Assembly: GCA_902766805.1 (NCBI GenBank)
Contig: CACXFF010000230.1
Span: 1 to 12,601 of the forward strand
From: an uncultured Coriobacteriaceae bacterium
GTDB lineage: Bacteria > Actinomycetota > Coriobacteriia > Coriobacteriales > Atopobiaceae
Direction: 5' to 3'
DNA length: 12,601 nt
Positions 6,732-12,601 of this stretch are shown here, piece after piece. The number at the start of each line of letters is the position of its first letter. Positions within the stretch are counted from its first letter, which is position 1. The position numbers were made by a program, and so were the translations under genes. The notes beneath the pieces were generated by a model. That model saw only the letters and a list, made by a program, of their open reading frames with translations, did no database searches and was not told the origin of the DNA.

Positions 6732-6770
6732 GCAGGGCACGGACCAGCGGGCCCGTGCCCTGCTGACTTT
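6732..6770 (+). terminator. Hairpin between alaS and ruvX, probable (weak) intrinsic terminator
   Basis: GCAGGGCACGG (6732-6742) and CCGTGCCCTGC (6753-6763) form a perfect 11-bp stem with a 10-base loop, beginning 12 bases after the alaS stop. Only a short T-run (TTT at 6768-6770) follows, so termination may be partial and allow read-through into ruvX. No clear promoter for ruvX was found between here and 6820. Confidence 0.6.
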
Positions 6771-6819
6771 GCGCGCGGGGCGCCTGGTCGTCCTGCGCGC
6801 GTCGGATGAAAGGGTCGCC

Positions 6820-7272
6820 ATGCGCGTGCTGGCGTTGGACATCGGCGAGGTGCGCGTGGGCGTGGCTACGGGCGACACCGCGACGGGCATCGCGAGTCCG
6901 GTGGCGGTGCTGCCGGCCCAGGAGGTGCTGGGCAACGCCCGCAGCTGGCGGCGCGTGCTCGAAGATTACGAGCCCGAGCTCCTCGTTTCGGGACTCCCCA
7001 AGACGCTCGCTGGCGAGGACGGCCCCCAGGCTCAGCGCATACGCAGCAGCGCCGAGCGCATCGCTGCGACGTGCGGGCTTCCTGTGGCCTTTTCCGACGA
7101 ACGCTTGTCCTCGGCGGAGGCAAAGCGCATTCTGAGAGAACAAGGGCTCAACGAAAAAGCCATGCGCGGCAAGGTCGACATGGTCGCCGCGTCGCTTTTC
7201 TTGGAGTCTTGGCTCACGGCATACGCCGCGCGGGAGGAGTCGAAGGACGCCGGCGCGGACAAGGAGGAATAA
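6820..7272 (+). CDS. ruvX: Putative pre-16S rRNA nuclease / Holliday junction resolvase RuvX (YqgF)
   Basis: This 150-residue RNase H-fold nuclease belongs to the YqgF/RuvX family, which processes the 5' end of 16S rRNA and may resolve Holliday junctions. Motifs are complete: LALDIGEVRVGVA with Asp7, GLPKTLAGEDGPQA (59-71), DERLSS (93-98, including Glu94) and KVDMVAA with Asp120. The length is typical. The start at 6820 is supported by AAAGGG at 6809-6814. An upstream in-frame GTG at 6727 would place the alaS-ruvX hairpin inside the coding region and adds non-family sequence. The mltG start codon follows one base after the stop, so ruvX heads a compact operon. The alaS-ruvX-mltG order is conserved in many Gram-positive bacteria. 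The acidic/lysine-rich tail beyond about residue 138 is not conserved. Confidence 0.93.
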   Translation: MRVLALDIGEVRVGVATGDTATGIASPVAVLPAQEVLGNARSWRRVLEDYEPELLVSGLPKTLAGEDGPQAQRIRSSAERIAATCGLPVAFSDERLSSAEAKRILREQGLNEKAMRGKVDMVAASLFLESWLTAYAAREESKDAGADKEE

Positions 7273-7273
7273 G

Positions 7274-8698
7274 ATGCCCTCGATTGACGACAGGAACGGC
7301 TCGGGCGCGCACGCCAGGCATGCGGCTCACGCAGCAGGCTCCGGCGCCCCACGCCAGCAGGCCGCGCATGCCCCGCGCTTCCGCAATGCCGGCGCGCCCA
7401 TTCGGCGTCCGTCGGGCGATGCGGCTCCGGCAGGCAACGTTGCTCCCGCAGGCGATCCACGGCTCCAGCCTTTGGCCGGCTCCACGAGCAACGCCCGTCC
7501 CGCGACCGGTCCGTCGACGCAGCAATTCGAGACTCTCAACTCCTCGACCATCCAGGCGCCGCAGTCGGTGCGCGTGCTGGACAGCCACGAGCGCTCGGTG
7601 CGCGCGGGGCAGGCCGACACCGCGGCTGACACGCGACGCAAGACCTTCATCTACGCGGGCATCGGTGCCCTGGCCCTGGTGCTGTTCCTGGGCATGTTTT
7701 TCTTCCTGCGCCCGCTGTGGCACAAGGACGCCAAGCCCGAGGTGGAGAAGGGCGTGGAGGTCCAGGTGGTCGTGCCGGACGGCGCGGGCGGCCAGCAGAT
7801 CGCCGAGCTGCTGATCGAAGCGGGTGTCATCGACTCCGCGAGCGCCTTCAACTCCGAGGTCAACAGCCAAAACGCCGAGATGTCGCTCAAGAGCGGCTCC
7901 TACAAGTTCGTCACGGGCATGAATCCCAAAAACGTCGTGCGTCAACTCGTCGACGGTCCCAACGACCTGTCGGGCAAGCTGACGGTTCCCGAGGGGCTCA
8001 CGGTGCAGAAGACGGCCGACCTGGTGGAGCAGACCCTGGGCATACCGGCGGCGGATTTTGTCGCGGCGGCCAAGGCCTCCTCCTACGTTGGCGACTACCC
8101 GTTCCTCTCCGAGGTCAACGACGACTCGCTCGAGGGCTACCTCTGCCCGAAAACCTACGACTTCTCGGGTCGCAACGCGAGCGCCGAAGACGTCATCCGC
8201 GCGATGCTCGCGCAGTGGCAGACGGATTTTGGCGGGCTGGACTGGGAGGGCTCCCGCGCCACCCTTCAGCAGCGCTTCGGCATCGAGTTCAGCAACTATG
8301 ACATCGTGCGCATGGCGTCCTACATCGAGCGCGAGGCCACCACGGCCGAGGACCGTCCTCTGGTGAGCTCGGTGTTCTACAACCGCATGGCGGCAGGCAT
8401 GGCGCTGCAGTCCGACGCCACCATGAGTTACGTGACGGGCGGCCCGGTGACCTCCGAGGACCTCCAGTCGGCCAGCCCGTACAACACCTACATCCACAAG
8501 GGCTTCACGCCCACGCCCATCTGCACGCCTTCGATCGAGTGCCTGCAGGCGGCGATGGACCCCGCCTACACGAACTACCTGTTCTTCTACATTGTGGACG
8601 ACGGTGAGCGTTCCATTCACGAGTTCACCGAGACCTATGACGAGCACCTCGGCGTGATCGACGCGGCCGGACAGTCCGGGCAGTCCGAACAGGAGTGA
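7274..8698 (+). CDS. mltG: Endolytic transglycosylase MltG (YceG-like)
   Basis: MltG is a membrane-bound lytic transglycosylase that cuts nascent glycan strands and sets peptidoglycan chain length. The protein has 474 residues. A cytoplasmic N-terminal stretch of about 124 residues, rich in Ala, Pro, Gly, Arg and His and probably disordered, precedes one membrane helix (about 125-147). A LysM-like domain (about 163-225) follows, then the catalytic YceG domain. The catalytic glutamate is Glu352 in ASYIEREA. Other family signatures are LEGYLCPKTY (286-295), LQSDATMSY (378-386), SPYNTY (401-406) and GFTPTPICTPS (410-420). AAGGAGG at 7261-7267 lies inside the end of ruvX, six bases before the ATG, and supports the start. 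It is the second gene of the ruvX operon. The long N-terminal extension is more typical of actinobacterial than of E. coli MltG (about 340 residues). Confidence 0.95.
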   Translation: MPSIDDRNGSGAHARHAAHAAGSGAPRQQAAHAPRFRNAGAPIRRPSGDAAPAGNVAPAGDPRLQPLAGSTSNARPATGPSTQQFETLNSSTIQAPQSVRVLDSHERSVRAGQADTAADTRRKTFIYAGIGALALVLFLGMFFFLRPLWHKDAKPEVEKGVEVQVVVPDGAGGQQIAELLIEAGVIDSASAFNSEVNSQNAEMSLKSGSYKFVTGMNPKNVVRQLVDGPNDLSGKLTVPEGLTVQKTADLVEQTLGIPAADFVAAAKASSYVGDYPFLSEVNDDSLEGYLCPKTYDFSGRNASAEDVIRAMLAQWQTDFGGLDWEGSRATLQQRFGIEFSNYDIVRMASYIEREATTAEDRPLVSSVFYNRMAAGMALQSDATMSYVTGGPVTSEDLQSASPYNTYIHKGFTPTPICTPSIECLQAAMDPAYTNYLFFYIVDDGERSIHEFTETYDEHLGVIDAAGQSGQSEQE

Positions 8699-8701
8699 CG
8701 C

Positions 8702-9238
8702 ATGGACCTGAGGAACTCCCTGCGCAAGAACCCCGGCCTGTTCGCCCCTTGGCGTCGCTATGAGCGCGTGGAGCAGATCGACCCGCACGAGCTTGCTCGA
8801 CAGGGCGTGCGCCTGGTGCTGTTGGACCGCGACAACACCTTGGTCCCGCGCGACGGCGTCTGTGCGCCCGCGTCGGTGCAGCTGTGGCTCTTCGATCTCG
8901 CGTCGGCGGGCATCGACACCGTGATGGTTTCCAACAACTTTCACACGCAAGCGGTGGAGCGCTCGGCGGGCGAGCTGGGTCTCGAGGCCATCCCGAAGGC
9001 TTGCAAGCCGCTGCCCTTTGCCCTGCGCCGTGCCATCCGTCTCACGGGACACCGCGTGGGAGAGACCGTGATGGTGGGCGACCAGCTCTTCACCGATGTG
9101 GTCGCGGGCAGCCTCGCGGGCGTCCGTACGATTCTCGTGGCTCCGCAGAGCACCAAGGACCTCTGGTACACCCGGATCTTGCGCCGCGTGGAAGAGCCTT
9201 TGGCGGGCCGCGTGCCGCTCTACTCCTCGCAGGGGTAG
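8702..9238 (+). CDS. YqeG family HAD-IIIA-type phosphatase
   Basis: This 178-residue haloacid dehalogenase-superfamily protein resembles the YqeG family, related to phosphatidylglycerophosphate phosphatases and often found near ribosome-assembly or aro genes in Firmicutes. All HAD motifs are in place: LDRDNTLV (nucleophile Asp42, Asp44), VSNN (Ser77), CKP (Lys102) and VGDQLFTD (Asp127, Asp132). There is no cap domain insertion, as expected for subclass III. The start is supported by AGGAG at 8691-8695, which overlaps the mltG stop, and the gap to mltG is three bases. The N-terminal LFAPWRRYERVEQI segment also fits YqeG proteins. The substrate is not known from sequence. A PGP-phosphatase role by analogy to eukaryotic GEP4/PTPMT-like relatives is only a possibility. 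It is third in the ruvX operon, where actinobacteria usually carry aroE and aroC. Confidence 0.88.
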   Translation: MDLRNSLRKNPGLFAPWRRYERVEQIDPHELARQGVRLVLLDRDNTLVPRDGVCAPASVQLWLFDLASAGIDTVMVSNNFHTQAVERSAGELGLEAIPKACKPLPFALRRAIRLTGHRVGETVMVGDQLFTDVVAGSLAGVRTILVAPQSTKDLWYTRILRRVEEPLAGRVPLYSSQG

Positions 9239-9241
9239 TCC

Positions 9242-9799
9242 ATGGCTTCCATCAGCGTGCCAGGCGACGGATACGTGCGTCACGAAGGCTGCGACCACAT
9301 CTTTTTCGTGGGCTTCCTCGGTGTGGGCAAGACCACGGTCGCCCGTGACCTGGGCGCCCTGTTCAACCGCGAGGCGGTCGACACCGACCGTCTGATTGAG
9401 CTGCGCCACCACATGAGCATCGGCGAGCTGTACCGGCGCATGGGCGACAAGGGGTACCGCGACGCCGAGACCGAGGTCCTGCGCTGCCTGCGCCGGCGCC
9501 AGTCGCTGCTGGTGAGCTGCGGAGGCGGCGCGGTGGGTCGTGCCGAGAACCGTGCCATGATCCGCGAGATGGGTGCCGTGGTATACCTTGAGGGGGACCT
9601 GTCGGACTCCTACGAGCGCATCGTGCGCCTGGACCGACGTCCCGACCTCGGCTCTCCCAAGCATGCGGCCAAGCTGCTCGAACAGTGGCGTCCGCTCTAC
9701 CGCGAGATGGCGGACATCACCGTGAGCGTGCATGGCCAGACGTTCGAGCAGGTGGCGTATGAGGTCGCTGACCTGTTGTGGAAGGAAGGATTGCTGTGA
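9242..9799 (+). CDS. aroK: Shikimate kinase
   Basis: Shikimate kinase phosphorylates shikimate at O3 with ATP, the fifth step towards chorismate. The protein has 185 residues, slightly longer than the usual 165-175 because of about 18 extra N-terminal residues. Conserved features are the Walker A GFLGVGKTT (24-32), shikimate-binding DTD (47-49), Arg73 in GYRDAE (the usual FR arginine), CGGGA (93-97), the lid arginine region RRPDL (132-136) and the adenine/shikimate-side RPLYREMAD (150-158). All residues I expect for activity are present, so it looks functional. AGGGG at 9231-9235 supports the start, three bases after the upstream gene. Its stop overlaps the start of the AroB-like gene by the GTGA arrangement, so the two are translationally coupled. 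A broader P-loop kinase identity is the alternative, but the fit to AroK is good. Confidence 0.88.
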   Translation: MASISVPGDGYVRHEGCDHIFFVGFLGVGKTTVARDLGALFNREAVDTDRLIELRHHMSIGELYRRMGDKGYRDAETEVLRCLRRRQSLLVSCGGGAVGRAENRAMIREMGAVVYLEGDLSDSYERIVRLDRRPDLGSPKHAAKLLEQWRPLYREMADITVSVHGQTFEQVAYEVADLLWKEGLL

Positions 9800-10947
9800 G
9801 CGCAACCGCACAGAGCACCGGTACGCACCGGCGCCAGACCGTCAGCCAGTCGGGTTCCTCCATCGACATCCACGTCGGGTCGGCGCCCTTCGAGCTCTTT
9901 GGCCGCGAGATGCGCGTGACCGTGGGCAAGCCGCGCCTGGCGGTCGTCGTGACGGCAGCTGCCCCGGGCACGGAGCAGGCGTTCCCCGCGGACGCCACCC
10001 GCGCTGCCGACCTGTCCGCGCGCCTGTCCGAGGAACGCTTCGCGCCGCGTACGCTCGTGCTGTCCCAGGCTCCGGGTAGCGTGGAGCAGGCGCTCGAGCT
10101 CATGCGGGGCTTGTCTGCCTGCGGCTGCACCTGCGATGACCTGCTGGTGAGCGTGGGCGACGAGCTGCTCCAGGCGGTCGCGGCGCACGTCGCGTCGCTG
10201 TGGTGCGGCGGGATGACCTTGGCCGCGGTGCCCACGACCCTCTATGCGTTCGCTCGTGCCAACACGCCCTTGGCGCTGGGCTGCGGCGAGGCGCCCCACA
10301 TGGTAGGCAGGGCCTTCGTCGGGCCGCGCGCCCTCTATGCCGACACTGCCGCGCTCGCACGGGACGCCTCGCAGTGCGACCTTGTGTCCACCCGCGCGCT
10401 CATGGTGTCCACGGCTTTGGCCGACAGCGACACGGCGCTGGGTAGGCTCTCGGGCTGCGCGGGCGAGCTCGTGGCAGGCGACGAGGAGACCGTGGCCAAC
10501 GAGCTCGTGGCGCTGCTGCGTTCGCGCGGCAAGTTCATGGCGTCCTCGAGCTCCTCGCTGCGCTTCTCCGCACGCTACGGGGAGACCTTCGCCGGTGCCC
10601 TGGCGCAGCTGAGCGACGGTGCGTTCACGCAGGCAGAGCTGCTGGGCGAGGGCCTGCGCTTCGAGGCGCGCCTGTCGGCGGGCATGGAGCAGCTCGACGT
10701 GGACACGGTGCTCGCGCAGGACGCGCTGCTCGACACGCTGGGCATCGCCGAACGTCCTTGGGCGTTGGCGGCCGACGAGCTGCTGGCAGCCTGCGCGCGC
10801 TACGGCAGGCTGCGCGGCAACCAGCTGCAGTTCGCGCTTCCGCAGCAGGCGGGACGCGTGCGCGCTACCGTGGTGGAGGAGGCGCTGCTGCGTGACCACG
10901 TCACGGCCTGGTGCCTGTCACGCACGGCGCCGGACGAGGCACGCTAG
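9796..10947 (+). CDS. 3-dehydroquinate synthase (AroB)-like protein, catalytic residues missing
   Basis: This 383-residue protein aligns along most of its length with AroB, which converts DAHP to 3-dehydroquinate. Landmarks in the right order are DDLLVSVGDELL (114-125), VPTTLYA (145-151), GRAFVGPRALYADTAAL (171-187), YGETFAGAL (261-269) and AELLGEGL (280-287). The catalytic residues are gone. The NAD-binding GGG-x-x-GD reads VGDELLQ, the D-SSVGGK segment reads ARANTPLALGCGE, the E--KYG helix reads STRALMVS, DERE reads ASSS, GHTFGHA reads GETFAGA, and HGE reads QAE. Both usual metal-binding histidines are therefore absent. It is probably a pseudoenzyme or a protein with a new role. The GTG start at 9796 overlaps the aroK stop and has GAAGGAAGGA at 9781-9790; a GTG at 9778 is less well placed. 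It is last in the operon and followed by a strong terminator. Homology is confident, role unknown. Confidence 0.8.
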   Translation: MSATAQSTGTHRRQTVSQSGSSIDIHVGSAPFELFGREMRVTVGKPRLAVVVTAAAPGTEQAFPADATRAADLSARLSEERFAPRTLVLSQAPGSVEQALELMRGLSACGCTCDDLLVSVGDELLQAVAAHVASLWCGGMTLAAVPTTLYAFARANTPLALGCGEAPHMVGRAFVGPRALYADTAALARDASQCDLVSTRALMVSTALADSDTALGRLSGCAGELVAGDEETVANELVALLRSRGKFMASSSSSLRFSARYGETFAGALAQLSDGAFTQAELLGEGLRFEARLSAGMEQLDVDTVLAQDALLDTLGIAERPWALAADELLAACARYGRLRGNQLQFALPQQAGRVRATVVEEALLRDHVTAWCLSRTAPDEAR

Positions 10948-10973
10948 CCTCGCATGTGTCATAGCGTCTGTTT

Positions 10974-11006
10974 GCGCGCGGGGTACGCCTCGCGCGCTTT
11001 TTCTTT
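10974..11006 (+). terminator. Intrinsic terminator of the ruvX-aroB-like operon
   Basis: GCGCGCGGGG (10974-10983) pairs with CCTCGCGCGC (10988-10997) over 10 bp, with one G-T wobble and a TACG tetraloop. TTTTTCTTT follows at once (10998-11006). It lies 26 bases after the AroB-like stop codon. This is a textbook Rho-independent terminator and the clearest in the window. Confidence 0.92.
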
Positions 11007-11046
11007 GGCTCGTGCGCATGCGTGTGGCCCTCGCGCCACGCGCGAT

Positions 11047-11055
11047 TGCTACCAT
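11047..11055 (+). promoter_or_regulatory. Candidate promoter of the Xaa-Pro peptidase gene, extended -10
   Basis: TGC followed by TACCAT (11050-11055) gives an extended -10 in the short gap between the terminator and the peptidase start. No convincing -35 is seen. Its form matches the alaS and efp promoters (TGCTAnnATG). Transcription would start near 11062, with a leader of about 27 bases. Confidence 0.5.
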
Positions 11056-11088
11056 GGGAGGGCAACCCACACGAGAGAGGACCTCAGC

Positions 11089-12210
11089 ATGGACACAGAG
11101 GCAATGGCCGCACGCGTCGCACGCCTGCGCGGGCTCATGGTCGAGCGCGGATATGACGCCGTCATCCTGCGCAACAACCCCGACCTGCGCTGGCTCACGG
11201 GCGCCGAACGCACCTTTGACTTCGAGAGCGCCCACACGGCCTACATCACGGCCGACAGGCTCTACCTGCATACCGACAGCCGCTACTACAACACCTTCCT
11301 CGAGCGTCTGGGATCCGACAGCCCCTGGATCATCGACCAGGACCGCGCCACCGCGCCCGCCTGGGCCGCTCTGCACGTGGCGCGCGAGCGCAGCCGTGTG
11401 GTGGCGGTGGAGGACAGCCTCACGCTGGACTTCTTCGACGAGCTCCAGGACCAGTTGCGCCGCGCCGGCGTCGCCGCACTGCTGCCGCGCATGCACGGTG
11501 ACATCTGCAACCTGCGCATGGTCAAGGACGCCGAGGAGCTGCGCCTGCTCCAGGCTGCCCAAGACGTCACCGACGCGGCCTTCGAGCACATCTGCAGCTA
11601 CATCCGCCCGGGTATGACGGAGAAGCAGATCCGTGCCGAGCTCGAGGGCTGGATGCTCAGCAACGGCGCCGACGCGCTGTCCTTCGACTCCATCATCGCG
11701 AGCGGCCCCAATGGCGCCAATCCCCACGCGCAGCCCAGCGACCGCCGCGTGGCCGAGGGCGACCTCATCGTCATGGACTACGGTGCGGTCGTGGGCGACT
11801 ACCACGCGGACATGACGCGCACCGTCTGCCTGGGCGAGCCTTCGTCCAAGCAGCGCGAGGTCTACGACGTCGTGCAGCGCGCTCACGAGGAGTGCGCCGC
11901 CATGGCGCGTGCGGGCATGGTGGGCGCCGAGCTGCACCAGCACAGCGTGGACGTCATCAGCGAGGCGGGCTTCGGCGCGTACTTCGGTCATGGCCTGGGC
12001 CACGGCGTCGGTCTGGAGATTCACGAGCGCCCGGGCTTCAGCCCGGCTTGGGACAAGCCGGTGCCCGCAGGCAGCGTGGTGACCATCGAACCGGGCATCT
12101 ACCTGCCCGGGGAGTTCGGCATCCGCCTGGAGGACTGCGGCGTGGTGGACGAAAAGGGCTACCACCCCTTCACCCGAAGCCCGCACGCGCTGCGCGTGAT
12201 CGCGGTCTAG
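11089..12210 (+). CDS. pepQ: M24 family metallopeptidase, Xaa-Pro peptidase
   Basis: This 373-residue cytoplasmic metallopeptidase cleaves bonds next to proline. It has a creatinase/aminopeptidase P-type N-terminal domain (about 5-140) and a pita-bread M24 domain (about 150-370). All five dinuclear metal ligands are visible: Asp230 (MDYGA), Asp241 (ADMTRT), His305 (GHGLGHGVG), Glu334 (IEPGIYLP) and Glu348 (RLEDCG). His312 in EIHERP is also kept. The start at 11089 is supported by AGAGGA at 11076-11081. A GTG at 10954 lies before the terminator and was rejected. The length suits the short bacterial aminopeptidase/dipeptidase type found next to efp in actinobacteria (PepQ) and Bacillus (YqhT). 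Whether it is an Xaa-Pro aminopeptidase or a dipeptidase cannot be decided from sequence, so the symbol rests on neighbourhood. It appears monocistronic or weakly linked to efp. Confidence 0.92.
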   Translation: MDTEAMAARVARLRGLMVERGYDAVILRNNPDLRWLTGAERTFDFESAHTAYITADRLYLHTDSRYYNTFLERLGSDSPWIIDQDRATAPAWAALHVARERSRVVAVEDSLTLDFFDELQDQLRRAGVAALLPRMHGDICNLRMVKDAEELRLLQAAQDVTDAAFEHICSYIRPGMTEKQIRAELEGWMLSNGADALSFDSIIASGPNGANPHAQPSDRRVAEGDLIVMDYGAVVGDYHADMTRTVCLGEPSSKQREVYDVVQRAHEECAAMARAGMVGAELHQHSVDVISEAGFGAYFGHGLGHGVGLEIHERPGFSPAWDKPVPAGSVVTIEPGIYLPGEFGIRLEDCGVVDEKGYHPFTRSPHALRVIAV

Positions 12211-12315
12211 CGACGGCGGCTCGCGAGCGGGCAACCCGTCCCGGATGCCACGTCCTCGCCGAGCTTGGCGTGGCCGTGGAGTCAAGGAGAGCCCGTGGGT
12301 TTGGCTTTGGCTCCT

Positions 12316-12344
12316 GCGACATGCGCAAGTGGGCATGCTAGAAT
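12316..12344 (+). promoter_or_regulatory. Candidate efp promoter
   Basis: This is the best-formed promoter in the window. The -35 GCGACA (12316-12321) matches TTGACA at 4 of 6 positions, the spacer is exactly 17 bases, and the -10 TAGAAT (12339-12344) is preceded by TGC, an extended -10. Transcription would start near 12351, about 50 bases before the efp start codon. Confidence 0.7.
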
Positions 12345-12365
12345 GTATCGGTTATGGAACACGGT

Positions 12366-12377
12366 GGCGCATGCGCC
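12366..12377 (+). other. Palindrome in the efp leader
   Basis: GGCGCATGCGCC is a perfect 12-base palindrome between the predicted efp transcription start and the ribosome binding site (GGAAAG at 12386-12391). In RNA it could form a small 4-bp hairpin with a CAUG loop, and GTGG (12364-12367) could also pair with CCAC (12378-12381). It might affect efp translation. The core GCGCATGCG is common in this sequence, so chance is likely. Confidence 0.3.
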
Positions 12378-12400
12378 CCACGAGTGGAAAGAGTCGACCA

Positions 12401-12601
12401 ATGGCTACGCTCAGCATTACCGACCTCAAGGTTGGCCTCGGCGTCAACATCAAAGGCAAGGATTGCGTCATCCTGGAGGCCCAGCACGTCAAGCCTGGCA
12501 AGGGCAACACCTACGTGCGCACCAAGTACCGCGACATCCGCACCGGCCGCGTGAACGAGGAGAACTTCCAGCAGTCCGCCAAGTTCGAGTCCGTCAACAT
12601 G
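12401..12601 (+). CDS. efp: Elongation factor P, N-terminal part, truncated by window edge
   Basis: EF-P binds ribosomes stalled at polyproline and speeds peptide bond formation. The first 67 residues are visible and the frame runs off the right edge. The KOW-like domain I is clear: MATLSITDLKVGLGVNI, then VILEAQHVKPGKGNTYVRTK. The loop lysine that is modified in many bacteria is present as Lys34 in PGKG. RTGRVNEENFQQSAKFESV continues into the OB domain as expected. The residue after the tip lysine context (PGKGN) does not reveal which modification pathway is used. A modest GGAAAG ribosome site lies at 12386-12391, about nine bases before the ATG. The gene has its own promoter at 12316-12344. 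Its position after the Xaa-Pro peptidase gene is conserved in many bacteria, fitting a shared proline theme. Confidence 0.95.
   Translation, partial: MATLSITDLKVGLGVNIKGKDCVILEAQHVKPGKGNTYVRTKYRDIRTGRVNEENFQQSAKFESVNM

Noticed and set aside
6727..6819. GTG-initiated extension of ruvX
   Set aside because: It would encode the alaS-ruvX hairpin and adds 31 residues before the conserved family start; the ATG at 6820 has AAAGGG correctly spaced.
647..9811. Very long open frames on the minus strand (for example 647-1771, 2676-4079, 5023-7143, 7214-9811)
   Set aside because: They lie opposite well-recognised plus-strand genes, have the Arg/His/Gly/Val-heavy composition typical of antisense frames in GC-rich DNA, show no family motif, and are explained by codon bias of the true genes.
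12211..12315. Terminator after the Xaa-Pro peptidase gene
   Set aside because: Small inverted repeats exist (CGGG-CAA-CCCG at 12228-12238; GCCACG/CGTGGC at 12247-12274), but they are short or compete with each other and no T-run follows.
3104..12375. GCGCATGCG palindromic word near the peptidase promoter (11014-11022) and in the efp leader (12367-12375) as a shared operator
   Set aside because: The same word also occurs inside the sigma factor gene at 3104-3112 and 3776-3784, where it is explained by Arg-Met-Arg codons, so it is probably common in this genome.
12354..12554. 66-codon open frame overlapping the start of efp
   Set aside because: It is a different reading frame from efp; the efp frame from 12401 has clear elongation factor P sequence and the other has none.
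1..12601. Mobile elements, CRISPR arrays, tRNA or rRNA genes, toxin-antitoxin or defence systems
   Set aside because: No transposase, integrase, regularly spaced repeat array, cloverleaf or defence-type protein was seen on either strand.

Overview
The window is high-GC, gene-dense bacterial chromosome with every gene on the + strand. The order alaS - ruvX - mltG - aroK - aroB-like - Xaa-Pro peptidase - efp is the classic actinobacterial housekeeping arrangement. The GC-rich codon use, a YqeG-type phosphatase and a sigma-B/F/G-type factor point to Actinomycetota, most likely class Coriobacteriia (Olsenella/Atopobium/Collinsella type). That placement is inference from gene content and style, not from a database search. 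No mobile element, CRISPR array, rRNA or tRNA was seen.

Layout. 1-612 is the C-terminal half of rarA, cut by the left edge. 734-1663 is an alpha/beta hydrolase with its own promoter. 1664-2010 is a 347-bp gene-free stretch holding a mosaic of short repeats. 2011-3926 is a probable three-gene operon: a membrane-anchored coiled-coil protein, an RsbW-like anti-sigma protein with a degenerate ATP site, and a sigma-B/F/G family sigma factor. 4057-6720 is alaS. 6820-10947 is a tightly packed five-gene operon: ruvX, mltG, a YqeG-type HAD phosphatase, shikimate kinase and a 3-dehydroquinate synthase-like protein. It ends at a strong intrinsic terminator (10974-11006). 11089-12210 is an M24 Xaa-Pro peptidase. 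12401 to the right edge is the start of efp (elongation factor P).

How the genes work together. Most are core functions: fork rescue and recombination (rarA, ruvX), translation (alaS, efp), peptidoglycan chain termination (mltG) and peptide turnover. Two parts stand out. First, the anti-sigma/sigma pair looks like the general-stress partner-switching module, but the RsbW-like protein has lost the residues expected for ATP binding, and no anti-anti-sigma gene is next to it. Second, the gene after shikimate kinase aligns along its length with 3-dehydroquinate synthase (AroB), but it lacks the metal-binding histidines, the glycine-rich NAD motif and the catalytic lysines. It looks like an AroB pseudoenzyme translationally coupled to an intact shikimate kinase. 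The aroE and aroC genes usual in this neighbourhood are absent.

Three housekeeping promoters (alaS, peptidase, efp) share an extended -10 of the form TGCTAnnATG, and only the efp promoter has a recognisable -35. All family assignments come from motifs recalled by eye.
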